From Cheilinus undulatus (lineage: Eukaryota; Chordata; Actinopteri; Labriformes; Labridae), in NCBI RefSeq assembly GCF_018320785.1, contig NC_054873.1, positions 25,696,196 to 25,760,195 of the forward strand: DNA of 64,000 nt, read 5' to 3'. The notes beneath the pieces were generated by a model. It saw nothing but the letters and a program-made list of their open reading frames with translations. It was not told the DNA's origin and made no database searches. Below are positions 11,946 to 25,000 of the stretch, piece after piece. Position numbers and translations under genes: made by a program. Every line of letters starts with the position of its first letter. Position 1 is the stretch's first letter.

Positions 11946-14900
11946 TTAGAACTCGTCATGTCGAGTCAAAGCCTCTCCAAAGTCTGTTGCCTGGCTTCCA
12001 ACGAACAAGTCGTACTTCTCTACGATTTCTGCTTTGGTCAGACGGCCATCCTGAGGGCAGGAGAATAACATGTTCATATTATTTAACCAACAAATCGATA
12101 GACTTCACGTTTTTATGTGTTACTAACAGGAAAGAAACTATTTACATTTACTTAAATTACTGTAATTGAGTAGTTTTTGAAGCACTTGTACTTTATCGAG
12201 TAAATTTCAAAAAAATCAGTACTTTTACTTCTACTTAAGTAAGTTTTAACCAGAGTAACTGTACTTCTACTTGAGTACAATACTCTTGTACTTTTTCCAT
12301 CTCTGTGGAGTACACTGTAGCACATGGTGAGAGAATGATTCCACATCACATCCCAACACAGTTGTTGTACTCGGCAAAAACTGGAGTGAACTCTGAGTGA
12401 AGTCATCCACTGAGTTAGAGTTGACGCTCTGCTTTGTTCTTGCAAGAAGAGACCCACCTTGCCACAAATTTCCCATAGTTACTGCAGCTCTGTCATATGG
12501 GAGTTTATTTAACACTGTTAATGTTGCTGTGTGTTTAGTTTTACTATAACGTTTGAAGATCAATTCTCTAATTGTTCTTGCCAATAAGTAAAGACCACTT
12601 TTTACAATACATTTCCTAAGCAGCTGCACAGTACTTCAAGTAAACTTTAAATTAAATACATTTTACTTTTAATAGAGTAGATTTATAGTCCAATACTATT
12701 ACTTTTAATTAAGTAAATTTTAACCAGAGTAACTGTATTTTTACTTGAGTACAACAGTTGTGTACTTTTTCCACCTCTGGTTACTAATAGGTATTGTGTA
12801 TGTCTTTTATGGACGTTTTTACATATGCTTGCTCAACTAAGAAGTTTAAAAAAATTAAGCAGGACTGTTCCTGAAATCCTCCTGAGTTCACTGTCCACAT
12901 ACCCATCTCACAACAAGGGACCATCCCTTTTAGACTGGAGGTAAGACAGGCAGTCTAAGGGGGCAGCACACAAGGTAAATAAAAAAAACAACACAGAGGT
13001 AGGGGGAGCAACAGAGACTGCTGTGCAACATAATAATGAGAATTTTTCTGTTTGATCAATGTTATGTGTAGTTTGACACAATCAAAAAGGTGGAAAACTG
13101 AAAAACATAATAAAGCAGTTTCATGATGTGCAGAGAGATCGTGCTGGTCCAGCACATTACAGGCTGGGGTCTTGTTCCAGTCCCGTTAGACAAATGTCAT
13201 TACACCCACCCACAGTGAGTTTTCTGATATTGTTCCTGCTGCATTCACACACCCTTTTATCATGACTTCATGGTGAAAATATACTAGGGGGCTAGCAGGA
13301 AAAAGTCAGCAAATCAATAAGGGCTGCTGTATCAAGGAGGCTGGTGTGTAAAAGCAAACCTTTAAAGTGACTTGCTAAAGGCAAGTAATTGTATTATAAA
13401 TATTTGTTTTAGTCTTTTATACACATGGAATATTTCAGAGCCCTGCAGTTGCCAACTTTAAACCATCTTGTGTGTACTCAGTGTAAACACTGTCAAATGT
13501 GAATTAATTTGCATATACACATGCAGGGCCCCTCCAAGAGATGTTCAGCAAATGAGTCACAGTTAAATCTACGAGGAAAACTTTGTACAGTTGAAATTTA
13601 AAACCACTATGTCATATTAAACTACCTACTTTGTCTGCATCTGACTCGTAGACCAGATGCTTGGCCTCAGCTTCAGCATGGTCATAGTCACTGGGCAGGA
13701 TCCAGTCTCTGGTTTCGTCCTTGTCCATCTTCCCGTCCTTGTTTTTGTCTCTGAATTCAGTAAACTGTTCCCTCTCTGTTTTTACCCACTCAGGTTCTGT
13801 GGCGTCTCCCTCCTGATTGTACATGTCGCCTTGGGGAAATACAAATATGACAGGCTAAGTGAGAAAGAGGATGTTACAAAACATTAAAAAATGTTTATGG
13901 AGGTTCCTCAAAATACAGTTTTTTACACTTTTAAAATAAACTTTCTGACTTGGTTTGCTGCCAATAATCCAAAGTTATGATGCTAGCATGGCAACAGGCT
14001 ATAATAACTCACCTATATATTCATCTAAATCTATCAAACCATCTCCATTCTTGTCAATGTCCTCCATAGTTTCCTATTGAAGGAAAAGAAAACACAAGAA
14101 AATAAGAATAAAAGGAAATTGTGAAGTTTTAAAGACTTATTAAACAACTGTGTGAGTTTTCAGCACTCACCAGCACTACAATATCTTTCATGTGGTCATA
14201 CTCCTCAGGGTGAAGAAAGGCTGTGAACTCCTCCTTGTTTGCTTTCAAGTCATTATCTTGGTCGGCCATTTTGAATCTTCTCTCATCACGGGCCATCATC
14301 TGCCTGTAGCTGAAACCATCATCAGGATCTGGGTCATCTGCAAGTTAGATAACACAGCTTTGTTTAATGTGTGCATGTAAGGCAAAGGCATTTATGTCAA
14401 TTTACTTCAGAGATGATGGTAGAATTTTCAAGGAGGTAACACATAAAAATAAGTTTGCTTGCAGTCGTACCAAGAATGTATCCATATGTGGCGTTTTTGT
14501 ACTCCTCCCAGGACACCATATTGTCCCCATTTAGGTCATGACTCTTCCACTGTCTGTCCACATCATCATAGATCCATCTTTTCTGAGCGTGTTTGATCCA
14601 CTTTTTCATCTCTTCAACTGTCACAAATCCATCCTTATCGTCATCTATACGCTCAACCAGCATGCTGTGGAGAAATCAGACAAGTTTGGCCAGCATCACC
14701 TCATATTATCTGGTAGTGTCACCTCGAATGACCTTTACACCTCTCTTAAGTGAAACAGGGTCATTGCAACAGCAATGAAAAAAATAACTACACAGGTCCT
14801 TTATCATTAGGACTGCTACAGAATGTAAAAATGACATGAAGCTTACCCAAGCCTCTCTTTGCTTTCCTCGGGTGTGAGCTGGTCGAAGGTCTTGGCCTCA

Positions 14901-15067
14901 TCTTGACCCAGAAAGGCTTCATGGTCATAATCAAAGTTCTCTGCATCATCATGCTCTCTGTTGCTGAGGGGCTCATCATGATGAACACGATCCTTCTTCT
15001 CTGTGGGTTTGCTGGTGGCATAAACCACGCAGAGAGCAAAACACATGACAAGTGGACGCAGTTCCAT
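11946..15067 (-). CDS. calu: Calumenin, ER/Golgi EF-hand calcium-binding protein
   Basis: Calumenin is a CREC-family protein of the secretory pathway with six low-affinity EF-hands; it modulates calcium handling and vitamin-K-dependent carboxylation. Coding exons on the minus strand, in order: 15067-14847, 14664-14471, 14337-14171, 14073-14013, 13829-13630, 12050-11946. Lengths 221+194+167+61+200+105 give 948 nt, 315 aa, the same as remembered human CALU. The start [19 protein letters not shown] is a signal peptide, followed by [11 protein letters not shown] as in the human protein. EF loops visible include [60 protein letters not shown] and [12 protein letters not shown]. The end is RHDEF, the family's retention signal. 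A 5' UTR exon probably ends at 16047 (donor ACCG|GTGAGT). Fish often have two calumenin genes; which one this is cannot be told. Everything looks intact. Confidence 0.96.
12127..12779. mobile_element. hAT-type non-autonomous element with 8-bp target duplication
   Basis: The 653-bp insert is flanked on both sides by GTTACTAA (12119-12126 and 12780-12787). It starts CAG and ends CTG (CCACCTCTG), as hAT elements do. It codes for nothing. Inside, the stretch from about 12210 to 12305 and the one from about 12690 to 12779 are two direct copies of the same end (ACCAGAGTAACTGTA, then CTTGAGTACAA, then CTTTTTCCA.CTCTG). It lies in the last intron of calumenin. Confidence 0.85.
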
Positions 15068-16046
15068 CCTGCCTTTTATAAACGCTTTCTGGATGGATGG
15101 CATGAAAGACACCAAAAAGCTTTGGTTACAGCTCAAATTATGCATAATGATTAAAAACACTTATAAAACATGCAAGTTTAAAATGTAATTTTCTTTGTAC
15201 AGAACAGTCCTTTCTGTTATTCAGCTATGCAGTGGCTGAGTATGATTCACGATTCAGAGAAATACTCAGACTATTAGAGGAGGACTGGCCGGCTAATCTG
15301 TGCCAGCTGACTCATTCTCTATTTTTCAAACGTTTCAGCTGAAGAATATTTTTTAAATATACTTTATTTACACCAAAATATCAATAATAAATCAAAGATG
15401 CACAACTAGCTAAAGCAAATGCAGCCTCAGCTGGTTCAATTCCCACCTTTATAGAAAAAATATAAGTATAAATACAAATAACTTCAGTTATAGTAGGATT
15501 AAAAGTTTTTTAGAGACATAATGGATAAAAGCTAATAAATCCTTTTTGCCCTTTTTCTTTGATATCCCCCACCATTCACAATGATACAGATTGCATGAGC
15601 TTAACATTTAGTGTTCAGAATTCCCCTTACGGTATCCTTATTTACAAAACACACAACTGGATTGCTTCCATGGGATGAACAGGGATAAAAACGCTGCGAT
15701 GATAGTTAAACTGTGTCTCACCAGAGTACCTAACTCTACTCCCGCTTGATGATCTTTCAGCATTTATCTCATCATCGACACAACAGAAAGATACAGCAAT
15801 GAAAGCACGGGACTCTCTTCCTAAAAGTTACCATTCCCATCAAAAAACAAGGTTGGCCACTGACATCAGACTGGCTAACGTAGCGTACCGTTAGTTATAG
15901 ACCCGACCTGCTGCTTCATTCGTTCAATTGAGATAATAAACTACTCATAACTTGCCTCTTTGCGACTTTGTAATCACCGGTTGCAGGAGTAACACATTTA
16001 ATTTATTTTTCAAAAACTGTAACCAAAAATTAACAAGAGAACTCAC

Positions 16047-16110
16047 CGGTGTCTCAGTGAAGTTATTCGATGGAGTATAAGAACCTCCCCTCGGAAACAC
16101 ACCCATACAC
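16047..16110 (-). other. calu: Probable non-coding first exon of calumenin
   Basis: On the minus strand a GAGACACCG|GTGAGT donor at 16047/16046 follows a GC-richer stretch with a TATA-like GAGTATAAG shape. An acceptor just upstream of the ATG at 15067 would join it. The start is a guess; only the donor is seen directly. Confidence 0.4.
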
Positions 16111-16828
16111 TTCCTGTGCCAGAACGAGAACTGGCCAATCAGGGGCTGAGAAGGCGAGTGTGATGTCGCTCGCTCATTGGTCCACTTCAAGAGGACATCG
16201 ATGATTGGATTGGCCGAGAACCGCCACGTCCTCAAAGTCAACAAAATCTCGTTCATTCACAAATTAATCTCCAAAGTGATTGCGACTGGAAAGCTTCACA
16301 TGGGGGAACTCTGATACAGTACAAGTTTTATTAAATATGTACAAAAATACCAACAACATAAACTGCCTTAAAAAAATGACGTTTACTTATAAAACTTACA
16401 AGTCTTTAAACATCAGAGTGACCAACAGATTTTTGATTCGCAACAAAATGCAAAACAACACGTCTTATGATAGAGGAATTTCCCAAAATCATGAAATAAG
16501 ATTTCAAACAAAACAAAACAAAAACAAAATTTACAAAGCCTTTAGGGCCGATGAAAAACAACTTATCACAGATTCACACAAATCTGACAAATGTGGACTT
16601 TATAATTTACGCAAAGTTTTACTTTATTTAAAAAAAATGAAAGAATACAGGTCCTCCTCCAAGCAGCATAGCCATTCTTCAACTCTGTCACTCCAAAAAG
16701 ACTGTTCATACTCTTGCTTGGTAAATAACCAACCACTGTAAATAATAAAGTTGACACAGATACGAATGACCTTTTTATCTAGTGTATGGTTTTACAACAT
16801 GATTTTTAAAAGTCTGACTTCAGACAAA

Positions 16829-16868
16829 TGAATTTCCCTTCTGGGATAAATAAAGTTATTGTATTGTA
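16829..16868 (+). mobile_element. 3' tail of an L2-type LINE or a LINE-tailed SINE
   Basis: AATTTCCCTTCTGGGATAAA followed by TAAAGT is the typical end shared by fish L2-type LINEs and their SINE partners. Only the tail is left, followed by a pentanucleotide repeat, as such tails often are. Confidence 0.6.
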
Positions 16869-16895
16869 TTGTATTGAATTGTACTGTACTGTAAA
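16858..16895. repeat. (ATTGT)n short tandem repeat
   Basis: Five to six units of ATTGT that decay into ACTGT follow the LINE-type tail directly, as expected for the terminal repeat of such an element. Confidence 0.7.
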
Positions 16896-17020
16896 TCCAA
16901 CTTGGACTGTGTTTCAGACATGTAATTTCTAACAGCTTAAAAATGCCCATAACCTGGGTATGGGGTCATTAAATAAAGACAATGCTCTTCATCATGGATT
17001 ATCTTCTTGCTTCCAACGTC

Positions 17021-17026
17021 TTTATT
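17021..17026 (-). terminator. Poly-A signal of gtf3c6
   Basis: TTTATT on the + strand (AATAAA on the gene's strand) lies about 170 bases after the gtf3c6 stop codon. Confidence 0.5.
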
Positions 17027-17196
17027 TCAATATCCTAATCCGCCCCTTCATGTAAACTGGCATTTGTTTGACAGGTTGTATCTACCTTGTCACAGCAATC
17101 AGCACTCCCTGGTGGGACATAGTAAAAATCATGATTAGTTTTAATAATATAAAGCAAAGCAGAGTCATCAAGCTGCATGATTAAAGATTGAGAAGC

Positions 17197-19855
17197 TCAC
17201 AAAAAGTGATCAGAAATGTATACAGTACTGTTTGGTAGCTGCTCTGACTGACCTGAGCTGGTTTCACCCTCCCTCTTCTCAGTGAGGAAGATTCGTTGCA
17301 TCATCAGTTTCTTCGTGGTGTGGCATGTATACTTGAGCTCTGGAGCACTGTCTGCTTTACCTGAGAAGGCGTTAAAATAGAAAATAAGCAAAGGAAGACA
17401 ACCCCCAAGTACAGCTGACACACAACAATAAATGTTTAGAAAATGGAAAAAAACACACACACCTTTCTGTGGGCCCTCCTCGAACAGAACACAAGTTCCC
17501 ACAGTGTCTTTAAAGGGTGAAAGACAATACAATATTTAATATTCTGTTCAAGAGAAGAACTTATCAAGGCGTGCTTATGGTGTTAAAATAGCAAGCACCA
17601 CTATGACTAATAATACCACTGTTACAACACTTTTTAACACATCAGTAGGGCAAAAGTATTGAGATAAATGTATAAATCCAAAGCGTTGTTAATGCTGTTA
17701 CAATTTGGTAATCAGAATTTTAAATGTTTAGTTGTGTCGTGGGTTATTGTTGACACTCCAAATGCAAATTACTGGCGGCAATTGCACAGTCCCAGATGAG
17801 GGAATGTGTCCGAGAGTTAAATGCAATGTTTGCATCCTAAGAAGAGAAAGAAGTAAAAAGCATTTATTGGCTGTGCACTTTTCCTTTAATTCTTACCTTC
17901 ATATTCCCCTGCAAACACATACTGTCCAACCTGCATCATAGGCTTCTCACTGTCAATATCCTGAAACACATTAACAGAAATGATCACAAAGTGAAGCGGA
18001 AAAAAACAAACAAATGCGGCAAAATAGCAATTTCTCTTCTTTAATCTCCTAAGATCCTAGCTTTTGTTTGCAATATATTTTTAGTTTTTCACAATTATTT
18101 GGGACAAGTAGGATCAAATAAGTGAGAAACATCAGCCTTTCTTTGAACAGGAACTGCTGGAATTTTTCCTTTCAAAATTCCACATCAATTTCAAAGAAAT
18201 TACATACATTTTGTGTAAAAATTTAAAAAATCTGTGTTTTTAAGAATTAAAAAAAAATTGCTCAAAATTTCTTCAATTAGTTCCCGAATGTTTTAGTTGA
18301 ATTTGAATTCTAATTATAAAGTCTAAACATTCCAATAAAAAGAATTCCCCGAAAAAACCCATGTAAATTTCTTAGCAAATTCCCCCAAATTTACAAATAC
18401 ATTCCCCAAAATTCCCTGAAAATGATGGAAACATCCAAACAAATTCTTACCATTGACACTTACCATCACCAAATTTCCAACCCTAGATTTACAAATAAAT
18501 GTCACAAATATCCATAAAAATGCCAAAAACATTTAAGGCAAAGTTCACCAAAACTTCCAATGATGCTCAAACATATACCCAAAATTCCCATTAAAATACT
18601 CTAGAAAATTCAAACAAATTTCCTAAAATATATAAACACAAAATTCTCCCCAAATCAAAAGCAAATTACTTAAAATTTAACTGACTTTTTGGACATTTAT
18701 TTCACAAGTGGTTAAAGCAAAAATGATTACTTAATTTTGCTAAGAAAAAAAAAAGTTTTGCGTTTGATAAATTACTTCTTTGTTGTAACAATGCTTTGTG
18801 GCAATGAATCTCATACTGTTGTAAAGTCTGTTTATTTCCCTTTAAATGGTGCCACATTTGTAAGGAACTTGTATTTGTGTGATGAGCAGCAGAGCTGAGT
18901 ATGTGGGTTGCGCCCATGAAAATTTGCAAAATATTCTCTGCCAATGCCAAACAGCTTGTTCTGCCTTTGACTATAGTTTGGTGTTTTTTGATGGATTTGA
19001 TGATTAAAGTCTGAAGAAGCAAGACATATTGGCAATTTAACAATTTATTCATTGAACAAACAGGAGCCTCAGTAGTGTGGAAGAACCATAAACAGCCTGG
19101 TCACACACTGCCGTGGGATGGCATCCCATCCCATCATGCACCTGATTGTCAGCACCTGGGGTACCAGACACTAAAAAAAAAATGTCAATAGCAACAGCAA
19201 AATAGGCTGTTTGGCACTGATAGAGAACATCTGGCAAACCCACCCAGTTACTCAGCTCTGCTGCTCATCCCACAAATGTCCTTATTTTTGTGTTGTTTAT
19301 ATAGTAGAAAAGCCTAATAGTTATGTCGTTATATGTACGCGAAGGGTCTTAGGAGGTTAAACATAAAGAATCAATCTTTACACTCACCAGTATTTTGCAC
19401 GTGCCACGACATTTGGTCAGAAAGTCATTGTTGATTATACCAGAGAGCTCCACCACGACAAGCTGCTCCTGAACAGACCACAACAAGAGAAGGGTTATTC
19501 AATGTAAAGAGATATACACAATATCTATAGGTTTGTGTAAGAACGAGGCGGTATTTACATTATAATGGAGATATGGGTAAACAATGTTATGGTAAGTAAA
19601 TAATGGAATACTTCAGAGTTCACGTAATACGTTCACGTACAGGAACCGTTTAAGAAACGTAAGAATTCAGACCAAATTCTGCTGCAGTGTGCATGTTAAC
19701 ATAGCAATTCAGACTAAGGCTAGAAACGTCTTTATGTATATCATGTTCCCTGAGGTAAAGCATGCTTAGCAGACGCTAACGTTAGCACCGCTGTGTTGTA
19801 CTAGTAACGTTACGCTGGTTAGATTTTGTACCTCCTCCTCCCATTCATCGTCCAT
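17197..19855 (-). CDS. gtf3c6: General transcription factor IIIC subunit 6 (TFIIIC35)
   Basis: This subunit of TFIIIC helps RNA polymerase III at tRNA genes; it pairs with another TFIIIC subunit through a triple-barrel fold. Minus-strand exons: 19855-19832 (MDDEWEEE), 19468-19388, 17960-17897, 17507-17463, 17360-17197; total 378 nt, 125 aa, all phases agree. Recognisable phrases are EQLVVVELSGIINNDFLTKC, QVGQYVFAGEYEDTVGTCV and KYTCHTTKKLMMQRIFLTEK, which match remembered human GTF3C6. Human GTF3C6 is about 213 aa with an acidic tail; here the reading frame stops soon after the TEKREGE motif. A GT at 17250-17249 (CAG|GTCAGT in the gene's sense) could be a donor leading to a longer tail, but no further exon was found. 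The start follows an AG-rich leader and fits the acidic N-terminus of the family. Confidence 0.92.
18140..18690. repeat. Degenerate tandem array of AAATTCCC-like units
   Basis: Phrases such as CAAATTCCCCCAAATT, CATTCCCCAAAATTCCC and CAAAATTCCCATTAAAAT recur with loose 25-40 base spacing across about 550 bases of a gtf3c6 intron. The units are too diverged to give an exact period by eye. This looks like an old minisatellite. Confidence 0.5.
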
Positions 19856-20303
19856 ACTGAAAGTCCTGGAGTTAAAGGGGATGCCAGCAATTAAAATTCA
19901 TGTGTTCGTGTTGTTTTGGCATTTGAGTCTCATAGCATCTTTGGCTTAACAATGCTCTGACAACTTCCGCGAATGTACGGTGCCCGAGAAGCCTCCCGTT
20001 TCATGTTCACTGCAACCCTTTGAATTACCGGAACTGACCATCCAGGGGCGCTGCCGCTCAGTTTACGGGCATGTTTTGAAGCAAACCATTCAAATGTGAA
20101 TTGGAAGCAACATAAATATAAATGCTCTCTTCATCTATCTGACTGTCTCTGTGTTCAATCCACTTATAGTCAATGATGATTGGACCTAAATATTGGCTAC
20201 CTGTAGACACTCATCTACATCTAACATTAATGGTGTTAATGTTCTCCTGCAGCAGGCCACAGCTGAAGTGGTGGTATAAGATGAGATGAAATGAGACGAT
20301 GCC

Positions 20304-20328
20304 CTTTTATTGATCCCAGAGGGGAAAT
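20304..20328 (-). mobile_element. LINE/SINE-type tail, reverse orientation
   Basis: TTTATTGATCCCAGAGGGGA is the reverse complement of the fish L2-like tail (CCC..TGGGATCAATAAA type). Only this short end is recognisable. Confidence 0.45.
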
Positions 20329-21318
20329 AAATCTGTCAAAGGCAGAGGTAACAAAAACCAAAAAAAGAATAAACATCAAACATATCCACAACCAAAAAGG
20401 AAACAGTCACGAACAAGAGGCGCCAGATGATAAACAGAACAGAAAGCATCATTAATGAAAGAGTATGAAAGAAAAAAAGTCTTCAGTATTTTGGTGAACC
20501 ATGTAGCCATAAGTGAAAGTGAAGTGTTTTACTTTTTTTTTTTGTTTTGATTTTCCATTTAATTTTATACTTGGCATGGGGGTCAAAGTGTGCCTGAAAA
20601 AGCCCATTGCCATTTCTGACACACTGCAAAACCGAATATACACCACAAAGTCTGTCAGTACAAAATAACTATATACCCTTCAGATAGTAAGTAAAATGTA
20701 AAATAATAAAAGGTTGAAAGTTGTTTACATATATTTGTGAGCTAAGGATGTTATCATTACAAAAGAGGTTTTATGAGATTTTTAGGTGGGGGCAAATTTT
20801 CAGGGTTTTTTAAATTTTTTTTATCATTTTTTTACATCCATAATTTTGATATAAGGCAAATTTCTATTTTCTGTTCAAATGGTTTTTATATTGCTGTATC
20901 TGGGGGAAAAGGTTTACATACATGTTATTTAAGTTAAAAGTTTCTTAGGTGAGTGTTGAAATGTCTCAAACAGATTTCTTATGAGCTACATTGATCTTTT
21001 CGGCCTTACGTGACTAGATGTCATGCAAATCACTTTCTAAAGGTACTATACATATGCTAATTAGTTTTTTTTAATAGAACAACTATAAATGATCACAGCG
21101 TTATGTGTGTTCAATATTCTACAGCAATGATTGCATTTTGATTGGTAAAGGAATGTCTTTTCCTGTTCTTCTTTTGCTAACCTCTACACAGGGGTCAGAG
21201 ATCAGGGGCAGCTGAGGGGCAGCATCCCTTGATTTGGTTTAGCTCCATCATCTGGCCCAGGACATCAGTAGTGATGAATGTTCTTCCAATAGAGTCCCTT
21301 CATTCTTCATTCTTCAAT

Positions 21319-22028
21319 TTTAGAGATGCACAACATTATAGGCACAACATTGGTTTCTGCAGACATGAACATTTCTGCTGATATTTAGAGCCAATATTTT
21401 GGCTGTATGTATTGGCATACATGCTAAGTATAATTTGAAAGTATAAGCTCCATAAAAAAGAGCACTCCAGGGTTTTTTTTAGTTCTCTACAGGGCTCACT
21501 GTCAGCACACTGTTACAGTGCTGTTTGTAGCTCTCAAAAAGGCAGACTAAGCCTTACTTTTCTGTTAAAAAACCATTGAGCTCATGATGCAAATGTACTC
21601 CAAAGGTATTGTTTGAAATTTTTTTCAACATTAAATGTCTGTATTTGAAAAATAATGGATATATCAATTATTGTCAAACCTATTCTGTTGTTTTGTTTTA
21701 TTTCTGTTTAAAAAGCAATTAGACTGGCACAATAAGAAGAACAGCTCAGTTCTAGGACTGGACTAGTTTAGTCTGTCCTCTGTTTCTTTTGGTTTATATT
21801 CTCAGAATTTCTTCTGTAATTGACTCGACATCATTGTAAATGATGGTGCCCCTCGATGATATCTCGGGTATAAATAAAGGCTGATTGATCGTAAAGGACA
21901 CTCTTAGTGATCTTTACTGTGAAAATAAAGTGACAATATGTCGATATCAAGATTGGTATTGGCTAAATTGTATTAGGAAATATCAGCAAATTGGCTATCA
22001 TTAAATATCCAATATCATGCACGCCTTG
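21319..22028. mobile_element. Decayed hAT-type element (GGGATGCA family), enlarged
   Basis: The left edge reads TTAGAGATGCACAACATTAT and the right edge CAATATCATGCACGCC, imperfect inverted copies. Inner phrases such as GCTGATATTTAGAGCCAATA and GATATCAAGATTGGTATTGG match the copies at 3.6 kb and 33.4 kb. At about 700 bases it is twice the length of the 33.4-kb copy, which suggests an internal insertion. Confidence 0.5.
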
Positions 22029-25000
22029 TTAACTAGTCAACATCAAGACAACAACAATGAAAAGAAAATAGACATAATGAGTCAAATCAATTAAAATGTG
22101 CAAATCTGCAAGGTAAACTTGTAAGTAAATCTATAGTATGTCTTATAATTTTTCAGTATTTAGCTCAGCAAACATTTTGTGTGAAAAGGAGCCATGATCC
22201 CTTCTATACAAAGCAAACAGTGTGAGTAACTGATGAAAACATTGCCATGGTGTATTGATTAAATTGTAGGATGAAAAGAGAAATGTGCAGCTTATATTAT
22301 TGCAGAACTGTCCTCAGATTTGATAAGGGTAGTCTTTGGACGAAAGGATTTAAAACAACTTTGGCTCCTCTTCATTACAAAACTGGGTTCCTTATAAATT
22401 TGAGAACAGCAGTTATGTAAAATAAGTAATGCAAAACATTTTTCTGTTTTAAAGAAGTGTTGAAAAACACATCTTGAAACAGCTTATAAAATGTTTTGCC
22501 TCAAAAGCAAAATTTTTTTTGTTTTCTAAGTTTATCATTGGGAAAACAAAAAATGTATTTTACCCTAATTTTTTGATCTATAAGTATTAGTGTTGGAACA
22601 GTTTCAAAATATTTTATCCCTGTAGAACATCCATCGAGCTGCCGAGGTACAGGTACGATCACCTGATAGGAGCTGCATGGAGGCCAGCCGTATTCATAGG
22701 TGTGTGTGTAAATGTAAAACAGGTTGATCTTGAATGTGCGTCAACCTTAAAGCAAAAGAGAAAAAATTGGAATCAAATTCAGGCAAACCAAATTAAACAG
22801 GGTGCAAATCCCCCGTGCGCCTTCTCCCTCTCCATTTCTGGCCTATCATCTATCTCTGGACCATGGTGGGGTTGTCATGTCGACCAGCCCACAAGTTACT
22901 ATGACAACGGCTCAAGGGGAAGGACTTGCTGGGGAGGTTATTGCCTCCTCGGGGATGTAAAGAGGACAAGGGGAATGTGAGCAGAGACAAAGGTAGAGGG
23001 ACTTATAGACACCAAAAAAGCTTGAGTAGAAGGAGAGGTCAAGCTGGAGTGTGTTGGCTGAAAGTGTGTTTGGGCGTGCCCTGCAATAAAGGTCTGTTTA
23101 CATTTACAATGCAAAAGTGTGTAAATTAGAGTTTCCACATTGATGCTTTGGATACAGGGCAGAAAGTTTACTCTCCTGGACAAGGCCCAGGCCTCTCCTG
23201 TACATGATATATATTACACTCCCTGCTCTGTGCCATACCCTGGGGCACAAAGGGGCGGGGGCAAGGGTGGGAGTGACATTAAGGACCCTCTAAGGTGTCA
23301 GATGGGTCCCCAGCTTCCCCCACATTTTGTCATATAAATGTCATAAAGACAAGTTTGGAGTTGGGGAGCTTTTAGGTCTCCTTTTGCCTGGGGGGAGGGG
23401 GGGGGGGGGTTATTGCTGTGGTTAATTGCCCCATTAACACTGACAGGGTAAATTGGTGGAAGGGCTAACTATATATTACAGTGAAAACAACAACCTCTGG
23501 CATACACCTGAGGGCATGGAAAGCATTGTGCATTTTACAGTTTGGCCTGTGTGTCATGGAGTGTCTGTAAATGTAAATGTCAATGCATACTTACATGAGA
23601 GCTTTAATATTGGTAAGATATTAGAACTCTACATTTATCACTGCAGAAATTAACTCACAGTCCCAGTCAGGGAGACCATATCAACGCATATCTCACTGAA
23701 CCTAATAAATGTGTGTATTTAAAACTAGCAGGAAAGATATTCAATTGGATTCTATATGTGACTTTATGTGAGGGTTGCATTTCAGCGGGCTGTGCATATG
23801 TGTATTCCTCCCCCACAAACATAGACATCAAATGTGTGAGTGGGTGTGTTCACCTTGCTTCAGTAATGGGCCGATATAAAAGACAATTGCAAATTTGTAC
23901 AAATGGACAGTTATATTGACCAAAAAGCCCTGCAAATAATATAAAGGATCATTCAGAGGCATTTTATTGTTGCATCAGAGCACCGGATGGCTTACATTAA
24001 GATTTTCTGTTTATATTGAATTGAAAGAAGAAAATTCATGCTGTGTGAAATCAAAGCTAAATTATAAACACTCCATTTTTTACGTGTCCCCATAATATCC
24101 TATCTGTTTACAAGGTTTTCTTTTACATATTTAAGATCAGTATACTGCCAATGCTCATTAACTTTTAAGAATTGTACCCAGCATCTTTATATTCAAACCA
24201 ACAAAACAATAAAAAAAACCCACACACAGAGAGTACATGGGACACATTAAAATTCTATCACCACCCACTGCAATTGTCTTTTGCTCGTAAAATAACATTA
24301 AATTACCACCATTTTAACTGCAGCCCATAGAAACAACACAAAAACATGTTAAGGACAAGAGATTAGTGACTGATTTATGTTGGTGATAACATGCCTGCAT
24401 GCTGAAGATAGAACATTACTTTTAACATTTTCACATCATAAAATAATTATTATATGTGCCTCTTGAATGTAGTGGATATCTTAATTTGCCCTTCATTTAT
24501 TGACTAATATATGTTTTTATTTACATGTTTCTGGTTGCACAAATGAGAGCCCAGAATCACACCAAACCAATACAAGCCAAATTCAAAATGTCTGCGCATT
24601 CAACATAAGGAAATATCATTAATATGCATGCACATTGAGATAAGGCCTTATAGTGCGGTTGTTTCACGCAACAGTGACCTTACTGCAGTTAATGCTGTAG
24701 CCCTTTTTCCTTCCTGTGGTAATGCCATTATATTTCTTTCATATCTTTTTATTAAGACTTTTGCCATAACATTGCAGCCCTGCACACTTTTAAACATTTT
24801 ATTTACACAACTGTTCAGTAAGATGAGGTCAGCTTTGACGATCAGAGTCTAATAAAGCAAAAAGCTACAATTTGATCCAACAAACAAATGCAGCGTTCAC
24901 CTTCTTAAATATGGACGATGGACAGATTGCACATCCAGCGTGAAATTCACAATAGTATTATCATAACAATAGAGCCCAGTGGCGAGGATGGGACGGCCGG

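Noticed and set aside
12267-12629. Open frame of 120 codons on the - strand
   Set aside because: It lies wholly inside the hAT-type insert of the calumenin intron. It shows no transposase motif and cannot be told from chance.
16280-16741. Open frame of about 150 codons on the + strand
   Set aside because: It is Lys/Asn/Ser-rich, as AT-rich random DNA gives, lies between calumenin's first exon and the gtf3c6 3' UTR, has no splice context and resembles no family.
23385-23410. G-run as a quadruplex-forming element
   Set aside because: A single long G-run of this kind without four separated tracts is not strong evidence for a quadruplex, and it may be assembly-sensitive.
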